The notes beneath the pieces are model-generated. The model saw only the letters and a list, made by a program, of their open reading frames with translations, had not been told where the DNA came from and searched no databases. This document shows positions 6,651 to 13,543 of a stretch of 13,543 nucleotides of DNA, piece after piece. Source of the DNA: Bacteroidota bacterium (GTDB taxonomy: Bacteria > Bacteroidota > Bacteroidia > Chitinophagales > Chitinophagaceae). Position 1 is the stretch's first letter. Every line of letters starts with the position of its first letter. Position numbers and translations under genes: made by a program. The stretch lies in NCBI GenBank assembly GCA_023423015.1, contig JAFAGE010000114.1, positions 1 to 13,543 on the forward strand. The letters run 5' to 3'.

Positions 6651-9338
6651 ATGAAAAAGGTCCTCAAAATCACAGGAATAACTTTACTGGTGATCCTTGT
6701 TATCCTATTCACACTGCCCTTTATCTTCAAGGGGAAGATCATCAGCATCGTTAAAACGGAGATAAATAAAACCCTCAACGCGAAGGTTGATTTCAGCGAT
6801 ATAGATATTTCTCTTATCCGCCGTTTTCCCCGCCTCGCAGTAGGCATTGATGACATCCAGGTGACAGGTGTAGGAAAATTTGCACAAGACACCCTGATTG
6901 CTGCCAAAAGAATTGATGCAGCGCTCAACCTGATGAGCGTAATCAACGGCGATAAAATGACGATCTACTCGGTTGCAGTAAACCAACCGAGAGTTCATGC
7001 AATCGTAGCGAAAGATGGTTCTGCAAACTGGGATATCGTTAAACCTGATACTGCTGCAACACAAACAACAGAAGAAAAACCCTTCAGCATGGAATTGCAG
7101 AGTTATTCTATCAATGCTGGTTACGTTTCTTATGTAGATTCTGCAGGCGGTATGCGTGCAGAAGTAGCAGGACTGCAGCACGAGGGTAGCGGCGATTTCA
7201 CATCCGAACTGTTTACACTCGCTACCAAAACGAGGGCTGATGCTGTGAATTTCACCATGGGTTCAATCCCCTACCTCGTGAATACCCGCACCAGTATCGA
7301 TGCCGACATCCAGGTAGACAATAAGAATTCAAAATACAGTTTCAAAACTGATGAGATAGCATTGAACGAGTTGAAGATTGCCACAGATGGATTTTTCCAG
7401 CTGGTAAACGACAGCACTTACAACATGGATATTCGTTTCAATGCACCATCAACGGATTTCAAAAACATTCTTTCTCTTATTCCGGTAATCTATCAGAAAG
7501 ACTTTGCTAAAGTAAAAACCGGCGGTAAAGCGATATTTAATGGTGCTGTGAAGGGAACAATGGCTGGTGATAAACTACCTGCCTACAATGTGAATCTTGA
7601 AGTTCAGAATGCATTTTTCCAGTATCCTGATCTGCCTGCGCCGATGAAAAACATCAACATTGCGATGAAGGTTGATAATCCGGATGGCGTCACAGATCAC
7701 ACAGTGGTAAATATTCCTGCAGCGCATATCGAAATGGAGAACGAACCATTTGATTTCAGACTGTTGATGAAAACTCCTGTGAGCAATATGTGGGTAGATG
7801 CAGCAGCAAAGGGCCGCCTCGATCTTTCGAAAATTTCACGCATGGTGAAACTGGAGCAAGGAACCGACCTTAAAGGAATACTGAATGCCGACGTAAGTGT
7901 AAAAGGATTTGTAGATGCAGTTCAGAAACAACAATTCGAAAAATTTGCCGCAGCAGGAACTATTGCGTTAAATGGTTTCCGTTATGTAGCGAAGGATTAT
8001 CCCGATGGTGTGGCTCTTGATAAATTACTGATGACCTTTACTCCGAAGAATGTTACGCTGAACGAAGCAGCAGGTTCTTATCTGAAAACAAATTTCGCAG
8101 CCAACGGTTATGTAAACAACCTGATTGCATATGCATTGAAAGATCAGCCGCTGCAGGGAGAAGTAAATGTAAAAGCCGACAGGCTTAATGTTAATGACTG
8201 GATGGGTACTGATACAACAACATCTGATACTGCGGCTGCGCAGGCGTTTATTGTGCCTGCAAATCTTGACCTTGCACTCACTGCGCAGGTTGATGAAGTG
8301 AAATACGATAACCTCGTGATGAAAGACGTGAGTGGTACCATGCATCTTGCAGATGAAGCTGTCAAGCTTAGCAATGTAAAAGGAAATGCGCTTGATGGAA
8401 CAATTGCGTTGAATGGCTCCTACTCTACCCGTTTGAATAAAAAGAAACCTGCCATTGCCATGCAGTACGATGTGAAGGATCTGGATGTGCAGAAGACGTT
8501 CAACACATTTGTTACCGTGCAGAAATTGATGCCTATTGGTAAATTTTTGGGTGGTAAGATGTCGTCTAAACTCACCATGACAGGTGCATTGCACGAGAAT
8601 ATGTTTCCTGATTTAGCAAGCCTTACAGGCGAAGGAAATATATTCCTGATCCAGGGCTTACTGCAAAAGTTCAAACCACTTGAGCAACTGGCAGAGCGGC
8701 TTAACGTGGATGCATTGAAGAACTTCTCGCTTCGCGAGGTGCGTGAGCAGTTTGAATTCAATGCGGGTAAAGTGTTCGTGAAACCATTTACCCTGAGCGT
8801 GAACAATATCGAAATGGAGATTGGCGGATCGCACGGATTTGACCAGACGATGGACTATACCATCCATTTAAAAATTCCACGCTCGATGATGGGCACCAAA
8901 GGAAACCAGCTGGTGGATAACCTTATCAGCCAGGTGTCGAACAAGGGTGTGCCGGTGAAAGTTGGTGAAACCGTGAACCTGAATGTGAAGATGCTGGGAA
9001 CCATTTCAAATCCCGACATCAGATTCAATCTGAAGGAAACAGCTACAAACCTGGCGGAAGACCTGAAACAACAGGCGAAAGATTTTGCACAGGCTAAAAT
9101 TGACAGCTCGAAAAAGGCTGTTAACGACACGCTGCAGTCGCTGAAGAAGGAAGCTGAAGTGATGAAAAACGAAGCAGTAAAACAAGCCACCGATAAACTC
9201 AAAGAACAGTTGTTTTCCAGCCGTGATACAACAACTACTGATAGCACAAAACTCAATGCCGCAAAGCCTGTAGACAGGCTTAAAGAGTCGGGCAAAGGGC
9301 TGTTGAAGGAGCTTGATCCGTTTAAGAAGAAAAAGTAA
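6651..9338 (+). CDS. AsmA-like inner-membrane-anchored periplasmic protein
   Basis: Large member of the AsmA superfamily. Relatives (AsmA, YhdP, TamB) form long beta-groove structures spanning the periplasm and are implicated in phospholipid transport or outer-membrane homeostasis. The 895-aa protein has a single N-terminal membrane helix (about 7-26), then the AsmA N-terminal pattern (VDFSDIDISLIRRFPRLAVG, 46-65, and a KRIDAALNLMSVING segment). A long region of predicted beta strands follows, then a C-terminal AsmA-like domain (about 640-790) with LTGEGNIFLIQGLLQKF and FDQTMDYTIHLKIP. The end (about 793-895) differs: Lys/Glu/Ala-rich, likely helical or coiled-coil, then a Thr/Ser patch and a basic tail (FKKKK). 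It lies 14 nt after the YihY-like gene; no terminator hairpin follows. A lipid-transfer role is family inference. Confidence 0.88.
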   Translation: MKKVLKITGITLLVILVILFTLPFIFKGKIISIVKTEINKTLNAKVDFSDIDISLIRRFPRLAVGIDDIQVTGVGKFAQDTLIAAKRIDAALNLMSVINGDKMTIYSVAVNQPRVHAIVAKDGSANWDIVKPDTAATQTTEEKPFSMELQSYSINAGYVSYVDSAGGMRAEVAGLQHEGSGDFTSELFTLATKTRADAVNFTMGSIPYLVNTRTSIDADIQVDNKNSKYSFKTDEIALNELKIATDGFFQLVNDSTYNMDIRFNAPSTDFKNILSLIPVIYQKDFAKVKTGGKAIFNGAVKGTMAGDKLPAYNVNLEVQNAFFQYPDLPAPMKNINIAMKVDNPDGVTDHTVVNIPAAHIEMENEPFDFRLLMKTPVSNMWVDAAAKGRLDLSKISRMVKLEQGTDLKGILNADVSVKGFVDAVQKQQFEKFAAAGTIALNGFRYVAKDYPDGVALDKLLMTFTPKNVTLNEAAGSYLKTNFAANGYVNNLIAYALKDQPLQGEVNVKADRLNVNDWMGTDTTTSDTAAAQAFIVPANLDLALTAQVDEVKYDNLVMKDVSGTMHLADEAVKLSNVKGNALDGTIALNGSYSTRLNKKKPAIAMQYDVKDLDVQKTFNTFVTVQKLMPIGKFLGGKMSSKLTMTGALHENMFPDLASLTGEGNIFLIQGLLQKFKPLEQLAERLNVDALKNFSLREVREQFEFNAGKVFVKPFTLSVNNIEMEIGGSHGFDQTMDYTIHLKIPRSMMGTKGNQLVDNLISQVSNKGVPVKVGETVNLNVKMLGTISNPDIRFNLKETATNLAEDLKQQAKDFAQAKIDSSKKAVNDTLQSLKKEAEVMKNEAVKQATDKLKEQLFSSRDTTTTDSTKLNAAKPVDRLKESGKGLLKELDPFKKKK

Positions 9339-9357
9339 ACTCATCAACCTTTTACCC

Positions 9358-9365
9358 TATTTTTG
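9358..9365 (+). promoter_or_regulatory. Putative Bacteroidota -7 element of hppA
   Basis: TATTTTTG matches TAnnTTTG exactly and lies 33 nt before the ATG at 9399. Transcription would start near 9370-9373, giving a leader of about 27 nt. No clear -33 TTG is visible at the expected spacing. A perfect 12-bp palindrome, TCAAAATTTTGA (9371-9382), covers the predicted start site. The element also argues against using the in-frame TTG at 9363 as a start codon, because that TTG lies inside it. Confidence 0.55.
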
Positions 9366-9398
9366 CCCCCTCAAAATTTTGAATACGAAATACGGCTT

Positions 9399-11597
9399 AT
9401 GGACAAACTGATCTATTTGGTCCCTGTCATGGGGGCCATTGGCTTGCTGTACACTTTCACGAAATTCAGCTGGGTATCAAAACAAGATGCGGGAACAGAC
9501 CGGATGAGGGAAATCAGCAATTATATTGCTGAAGGAGCCATGGCTTTTCTGAAAGCAGAATGGAAAATCCTCACCTACTTCGTAGTAATTGCGGCCATAT
9601 TGCTCGCTTTCATGGGCACACGCAATCCTAATTCTCACTGGGGTATCGCAATAGCTTTTATAGTTGGTGCATTTTTCAGCGCACTCGCCGGGTACATCGG
9701 TATGCGTATTGCCACCAAGGCAAATGTGCGTACAGCCCAGGCTGCCCGTACCAGTCTCAGGAAAGCACTTGCCGTTTCTTTTACCGGGGGTTCTGTAATG
9801 GGCCTGGGTGTAGCGGGTCTTGCTGTGCTTGGTCTGGGCGGACTTTTTATTATCCTCAAAATGATTTTCGCACCAGATTCAGCTGTTGATTCAGTTGAAA
9901 TGGTACGCACCATCGAAGTACTCACCGGTTTCTCGCTGGGTGCTGAATCTATCGCGCTATTCGCCCGCGTAGGTGGTGGTATTTATACAAAAGCTGCCGA
10001 CGTAGGTGCAGACCTTGTTGGTAAAGTTGAAGCAGGCATTCCTGAAGATGACCCGAGAAATCCGGCCACCATCGCTGATAACGTAGGCGATAACGTGGGC
10101 GACGTTGCAGGTATGGGTGCCGACCTTTTCGGTTCTTATGTGGCAACAGTGCTGGCAACAATGGTATTGGGACAGGAAACAAAATCTGTAGATGAATTTG
10201 GCGGCCTCGCTCCCATCTTACTTCCAATGCTGATTGCCGGTGTTGGTATCCTGTTTTCAATTGTTGGTACATTCTTCGTTCGTATCAGCGATGCTGCAGG
10301 AATTAATACAGCTAATGTTCAGAAAGCACTTAACATGGGCAACTGGGGATCCATCATCCTTACTGCGCTGGCCTGTGTGGGTCTTGTATATTATATTCTT
10401 CCTGAAACGATGATTCTGCGCGACCTGGAATTCACCAAATGGGGTGTGCTGGGTGCAATCGCTGTTGGTCTTGCTGTGGGAACTCTGATGAGTATCATCA
10501 CCGAATATTTCACGGCTATCGGTAAACGCCCCGTGAGCAGCATCGTGCGCCAGTCGGGTACAGGTCATGCAACCAATGTAATTGGTGGACTTGCAGTAGG
10601 TATGGAAAGTACTTTTCTGCCCATTCTCGTATTAGCCGCCGGTATCTGGGGTTCTTATGAATGTGCCGGATTGTATGGTGTGGCTATTGCTGCTGCCGGT
10701 ATGATGGCAACAACAGCAATGCAACTTGCAATTGATGCATTTGGACCTATCGCCGATAACGCCGGTGGTATCGCAGAAATGAGTGAATTGCCCAAAGACG
10801 TGCGTGAAAAAACAGATGTGCTTGATGCCGTGGGTAACACTACTGCTGCAACAGGTAAAGGTTTCGCAATTGCATCAGCTGCACTTACAGCGCTGGCGTT
10901 GTTTGCTGCTTACGTTGGTGTAATTAATCACAATGGTTTCACCATGGAGGGTATCGATATTTACAAAGCCGATGTACTTGCCTGCCTTTTCATAGGCGGT
11001 ATGATTCCATTTATATTTTCATCTCTCGCAATTCGCGCGGTTGGCCAGGCAGCCATGAGTATGGTTGAAGAAGTGCGCCGCCAGTTCCGAAGCATTCCCG
11101 GAATTATGGAAGGCACAGGCAAACCCGAATACGATAAATGCGTTGCCATTTCTACCGAAGCATCTATCAAAAAAATGATGCTACCCGGGGCGATCGCAAT
11201 CCTTTCTCCGTTAGTAATCGGATTCCTGTTCGGACCCGAAGCGCTGGGAGGTTTCCTGGCAGGTGCTACTGTTTCCGGTGTGTTGATGGGTATGTTCCAG
11301 AACAATGCCGGCGGTGCATGGGATAATGCGAAAAAGAGTTTCGAAAAAGGTGTTGAAATCAACGGCCAGGTCTATAAAAAAGGTAGCGATCCACATAAAG
11401 CTGCAGTAACCGGCGATACCGTGGGCGACCCCTTCAAAGATACTTCCGGACCTTCGATGAATATCCTCATTAAGCTTATGTCGATTGTGTCGCTCGTAAT
11501 TGCGCCATCACTGGCAAACCTGTTTGGCGATGGACCGCATCTGGCGACAGATAAAGAACCCGCGAAGAAGATCGAAGTGGTTCAGAAAGCAAAATAA
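9399..11597 (+). CDS. hppA: K+-dependent membrane-bound pyrophosphatase, probably H+-pumping
   Basis: Integral membrane pyrophosphatase: hydrolyses cytoplasmic PPi and pumps cations across the inner membrane. The start at ATG 9399 gives 732 aa (numbering below), typical of the family's 16-helix proteins. An in-frame TTG 12 codons upstream is rejected because it overlaps the promoter. PPi/Mg-binding signatures are GGGIYTKAADVGADLVGK (192-209), DNVGDNVGD (227-235), NAGGAWDNAKK (636-646) and GDTVGDPFKDTSGP (672-685). In GNTTAATGKG (479-488), Ala483 replaces the Lys of K+-independent enzymes, predicting K+ dependence. The helix-6 ion-gate glutamate is missing: ADLFGSYVA has Gly245 and Ala249 at the Na+-type and H+-type positions. 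Instead Glu183 occurs on helix 5 in LGAESIALFAR, seven residues before the conserved Arg, where most homologues have Ser. This matches, from memory, a Flavobacterium-type subgroup of H+ pumps. Monocistronic, with its own promoter and terminator. Confidence 0.95.
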   Translation: MDKLIYLVPVMGAIGLLYTFTKFSWVSKQDAGTDRMREISNYIAEGAMAFLKAEWKILTYFVVIAAILLAFMGTRNPNSHWGIAIAFIVGAFFSALAGYIGMRIATKANVRTAQAARTSLRKALAVSFTGGSVMGLGVAGLAVLGLGGLFIILKMIFAPDSAVDSVEMVRTIEVLTGFSLGAESIALFARVGGGIYTKAADVGADLVGKVEAGIPEDDPRNPATIADNVGDNVGDVAGMGADLFGSYVATVLATMVLGQETKSVDEFGGLAPILLPMLIAGVGILFSIVGTFFVRISDAAGINTANVQKALNMGNWGSIILTALACVGLVYYILPETMILRDLEFTKWGVLGAIAVGLAVGTLMSIITEYFTAIGKRPVSSIVRQSGTGHATNVIGGLAVGMESTFLPILVLAAGIWGSYECAGLYGVAIAAAGMMATTAMQLAIDAFGPIADNAGGIAEMSELPKDVREKTDVLDAVGNTTAATGKGFAIASAALTALALFAAYVGVINHNGFTMEGIDIYKADVLACLFIGGMIPFIFSSLAIRAVGQAAMSMVEEVRRQFRSIPGIMEGTGKPEYDKCVAISTEASIKKMMLPGAIAILSPLVIGFLFGPEALGGFLAGATVSGVLMGMFQNNAGGAWDNAKKSFEKGVEINGQVYKKGSDPHKAAVTGDTVGDPFKDTSGPSMNILIKLMSIVSLVIAPSLANLFGDGPHLATDKEPAKKIEVVQKAK

Positions 11598-11622
11598 TAA
11601 GCATCTAATTTTTTCTTAATAC

Positions 11623-11651
11623 AAAGCCGGGTTCGCCCGGCTTTTTCTTTT
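11623..11651 (+). terminator. Intrinsic terminator after hppA, UUCG loop
   Basis: AAAGCCGGG (11623-11631) pairs perfectly with CCCGGCTTT (11636-11644) around a TTCG tetraloop. A T-rich tract (TTTTTCTTTT, 11642-11651) follows. The 9-bp stem begins 25 nt after the hppA stop codon, which is itself doubled (TAATAA at 11595-11600). It separates hppA from the blaI/blaR1 transcript. Confidence 0.93.
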
Positions 11652-11676
11652 CACTTTTCTGAAACACTCCCCCATC

Positions 11677-11706
11677 TTGTCAATTACGAACAAAATCGTA
11701 TGTTTG
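11677..11706 (+). promoter_or_regulatory. Bacteroidota promoter of the blaI-blaR1-like operon
   Basis: TTG at 11677-11679 and TATGTTTG at 11699-11706 are separated by 19 bp. This fits the Bacteroidota -33/-7 arrangement (TTG, about 19 bp, TAnnTTTG) well. Transcription should begin near 11712-11714, only about 7 nt before the ATG at 11720, so the mRNA would be almost leaderless. Confidence 0.7.
11685..11700. promoter_or_regulatory. Candidate BlaI operator, TACGA-N6-TCGTA
   Basis: A perfect dyad (TACGA at 11685-11689, TCGTA at 11696-11700) lies between the -33 and -7 elements and shares the TA of the -7 box. CAA (11681-11683) and TTG (11704-11706) add a looser outer pair. BlaI/MecI repressors bind dyads with TAC...GTA half-sites at their own promoters, so position and outline fit autoregulation. 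The exact sequence differs from the staphylococcal TACA/TGTA operators. Confidence 0.5.
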
Positions 11707-11719
11707 AGAAAACAAGGTT

Positions 11720-12103
11720 ATGTCGTCCACGAAATACATAAAACCAACGGAAAGTGAACTTGAGATTTTGCAGGTTCTGTGGGTGAAAGGGTTCGCCAGC
11801 GTTCGTGAGGTTCACGAAGAATTGTTGAAGACAAAAGAAGCGGGGTATACCACCACCCTCAAGCTGATGCAGATTATGAATGAAAAAGGATTGGTGAAGA
11901 GAGATGATTCTATCAAAACACATATTTACCAGGCTGCAGTAAGCCGCGAAAAAACGCAGAAACACCTGCTTGGTAAAATGATCAATACCTTGTTCGGGGG
12001 TTCTACTACCGAGCTTGTTCTGCAAGCACTCGGCAATCATAAAGCCTCGCCCGACGAGCTGGAAGAAATTCAGAAATTGCTTACACAAATGAAAGATCAG
12101 TAG
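11720..12103 (+). CDS. blaI: BlaI/MecI-family winged-helix repressor
   Basis: Dimeric DNA-binding repressor of the BlaI/MecI/CopY family. The 127-aa protein has an N-terminal winged helix (about 8-75), with PTESELEILQVLWVKGFASVREVHEEL, the recognition-helix region YTTTLKLMQIMNEKGLVKR and a short wing. A C-terminal dimerisation part follows (about 76-127). It aligns by eye without gaps to the S. aureus BlaI C-terminus (LYGG.....LVL there, LFGG.....LVL here, 91-101). At the scissile Asn101-Phe102 pair of S. aureus, this protein has Gln102-Ala103. Cleavage by its partner, if it occurs, must use another site. The M56 gene starts 3 nt downstream, the usual repressor-protease pairing. The symbol refers to family; its targets need not include a beta-lactamase. 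Confidence 0.9.
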   Translation: MSSTKYIKPTESELEILQVLWVKGFASVREVHEELLKTKEAGYTTTLKLMQIMNEKGLVKRDDSIKTHIYQAAVSREKTQKHLLGKMINTLFGGSTTELVLQALGNHKASPDELEEIQKLLTQMKDQ

Positions 12104-12106
12104 CGT

Positions 12107-13525
12107 ATGCTTCACCTCCTGCAATCGGCATTCGCGGAGGCGTTGGGATGGTCGCTCGTCGATAGTCTCTGGCAAACGGGAGCGTTGTGGGGATTATACA
12201 GCCTGGTAACTCTGAATGGAAAGAAGTTCAGTTCCGCAACCAGGCACAATCTGGCATTGTTATCCCTCTTTGCAGGAACGCTCTGGTTCATCGCATCATT
12301 TCTTATCAATTTTAATAATGCACTCGGCCGTGAACGGATTCACAGCCTCTCACAATATTTGAGTGAAAACCTCGCTGCAGGCTTTTCGCAATCGCTGTTG
12401 ACAAATGCACTTCCCTATTTGTCGGTCGCATACATTGTTTGCGTTTTATTGTATGGCGCCACTGTAGGCATTCGGTTTACGCAGGGGAAAAAATCGTTGC
12501 GTCATTCGATGGAATCGCCACCACCTCAACTTCAAACGTTTCTCGAGTCATTGCGTGAGAAAATCAGGCTAACCCGAAAAGTTGTTTTATGGATCTCTGA
12601 TAAAACTATCAGTCCGCTTACAACCGGCTTATTCAGGCCCATGATCCTGTTACCTGTTGCTGCTCTCAACCAGCTGAGCATGGCGCAGCTCGAGGCCGTA
12701 CTGGCGCACGAATTGTTCCACATCAAACGAAAGGATTACCTGTTGAACCTGCTGGTAATGGTTTGCGAGGTGCTCTTATTTTTCAATCCGTTTATACGTT
12801 TGCTGGCGGGCACAATAAAGAGGGAGCGTGAAAACAGTTGCGACGATTTCGTTTTATCGATGGGCTTTGATGCCTGGCACTATTCACAGGCTTTATATTA
12901 CCTGGGCGGAGGAAGTCTCAGTGAACACCGGATAGCCATGGCAGCAACGGGAAACAATAAAAAAATTTTGCTTGAACGTATCAAAAGATTACTCAGGCTG
13001 AGCAGCGAACGCAGGCCTGTATTAAAACCTTTGGTTCTATTTTTTTTGTGCCTGTCTGCAGCCTTTTTGGGTACCAGGAGCAAGAAGCAGGTTGATGTAC
13101 TACACGAGCCTGTTGTTTCAGCAAGGGAAGCTTCTACTGTTTTACCAGCTGCCGAACATTCCACCAATATGGTAGTTGTCGAGGAAAAGGTGGTGATGAA
13201 ATCAACTGGCAAAGAAACGAATGCAACAGCCGTGGTGAAGAAGAAAAAGGGGACGGTCAGGAAAACAGAAGATCCTGGAACCGGAATAGACGGAAAGACT
13301 GTAGATGATACGCAGGAATATACCGCCGGGGAAGAATTGCTCTACAATGTTCCTGAATTTATCTACAATGAAGCCAACCTCGACTTCACCATCATCATAC
13401 CCGCTAAACCCGAAACGCCGGCCGTAATTCTGCGCGAGAAACCCGCCCCATATGTTCCGGGAGCTACTTTCTATGTACCCTTCGACACCCTGCCTGTTAA
13501 AGTGAAGAGGGTCGTCCGTATCTAA
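12107..13525 (+). CDS. M56-family (BlaR1-like) membrane metalloprotease without penicillin-binding domain
   Basis: Partner of the repressor encoded 3 nt upstream. In BlaR1/MecR1 systems the M56 zinc protease domain is activated by an external sensor and inactivates the repressor. The 472-aa protein has the typical start WSLVDSLWQTGALWGLY (15-31) and membrane helices near 18-36, 47-69, 103-123 and 307-323, possibly one more near 212-229. The zinc motif is HELFH (201-205), with E242 in ERENSCDD as probable third ligand. After the last helix comes a tail of about 149 residues (324-472), Val/Lys/Glu/Thr-rich with a basic patch (VVKKKKG, 376-382) and a Pro-rich end. It is too short for the roughly 250-residue beta-lactamase-like sensor of staphylococcal BlaR1 and resembles no domain I know. 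The signal sensed is unknown. It ends 18 nt before the window edge. Confidence 0.9.
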   Translation: MLHLLQSAFAEALGWSLVDSLWQTGALWGLYSLVTLNGKKFSSATRHNLALLSLFAGTLWFIASFLINFNNALGRERIHSLSQYLSENLAAGFSQSLLTNALPYLSVAYIVCVLLYGATVGIRFTQGKKSLRHSMESPPPQLQTFLESLREKIRLTRKVVLWISDKTISPLTTGLFRPMILLPVAALNQLSMAQLEAVLAHELFHIKRKDYLLNLLVMVCEVLLFFNPFIRLLAGTIKRERENSCDDFVLSMGFDAWHYSQALYYLGGGSLSEHRIAMAATGNNKKILLERIKRLLRLSSERRPVLKPLVLFFLCLSAAFLGTRSKKQVDVLHEPVVSAREASTVLPAAEHSTNMVVVEEKVVMKSTGKETNATAVVKKKKGTVRKTEDPGTGIDGKTVDDTQEYTAGEELLYNVPEFIYNEANLDFTIIIPAKPETPAVILREKPAPYVPGATFYVPFDTLPVKVKRVVRI

Positions 13526-13543
13526 CTACGTACGCACCTGGCC

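Noticed and set aside
8025..8594. 189-codon open frame on the - strand inside the AsmA-like gene
   Set aside because: Cys/His/Arg-rich composition typical of an antisense shadow, no recognisable motif, and completely covered by a well-supported + strand gene.
9363..9398. TTG start for hppA adding 12 residues
   Set aside because: The TTG overlaps a perfect TAnnTTTG promoter element, and the added residues are not like a membrane pyrophosphatase N-terminus.
11684..12175. 163-codon open frame on the - strand opposite blaI
   Set aside because: Antisense to blaI and its promoter, with no recognisable domain; the + strand frame has clear family motifs.
12700..12716. Sigma-54-like promoter (TGGCGCACGAATTGTT)
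   Set aside because: Poor match to TGGCAC-N5-TTGC, and inside the codons of the HELFH motif of the M56 protease.
13202..13213. SxxK motif (STGK, residues 366-369) in the BlaR1-like tail as a penicillin-binding serine
   Set aside because: It lies in a low-complexity segment without the other motifs (SxN, KTG) or the length of a penicillin-binding fold; a chance match.

Overview
The window reads as chromosomal DNA of a member of the Bacteroidota, most likely of the Chitinophagaceae type. Three intergenic sites match the Bacteroidota -7 promoter element TAnnTTTG. Strong Shine-Dalgarno sequences are mostly absent. The gene set is typical of the phylum: LptE next to SecG, a sigma-54 activator next to miaB, a K+-dependent membrane pyrophosphatase, and a BlaI/M56 pair. 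All eleven genes lie on the + strand and are tightly packed. I see no tRNA, rRNA, CRISPR, insertion sequence or prophage.

Layout. Positions 1-275 are non-coding and structured: two arrays of a 7-bp TGCC-centred repeat flank a large imperfect inverted repeat, followed by a promoter-like site just before miaB. Positions 276-4539 look like one operon: miaB (tRNA methylthiotransferase), a sigma-54 activator without a sensor domain, lptE (LPS-assembly lipoprotein), an uncharacterised protein with a TPR-like C-terminus, and secG. It ends at a clear intrinsic terminator (4569-4595). Positions 4623-9338 hold mltG (endolytic murein transglycosylase), a YihY/BrkB membrane protein overlapping mltG by 8 bp, and a large AsmA-like protein; all concern the envelope. 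Positions 9399-11597 encode the ion-pumping pyrophosphatase hppA, which has its own promoter and a UUCG-loop terminator. Positions 11720-13525 encode a BlaI-type repressor and an M56/BlaR1-type membrane metalloprotease, with a dyad overlapping the promoter.

How the genes fit together. The first two clusters serve building and maintenance of the cell envelope: LPS delivery, protein export, peptidoglycan strand termination and possibly lipid transfer. They also carry a tRNA modification gene and a regulator. The pyrophosphatase couples PPi hydrolysis to ion pumping; its residues predict a K+-dependent proton pump whose gate glutamate sits on helix 5 instead of helix 6. The BlaI/BlaR1-like pair lacks both the penicillin-sensing domain and the canonical Asn-Phe cleavage pair, so it probably senses something other than beta-lactam by the classical route.

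I found no clearly unknown multi-gene system. The best leads are the heptamer/inverted-repeat region, the relocated gate glutamate, the sensor-less BlaR1/BlaI pair with its candidate operator, and the odd linker of the sigma-54 activator.
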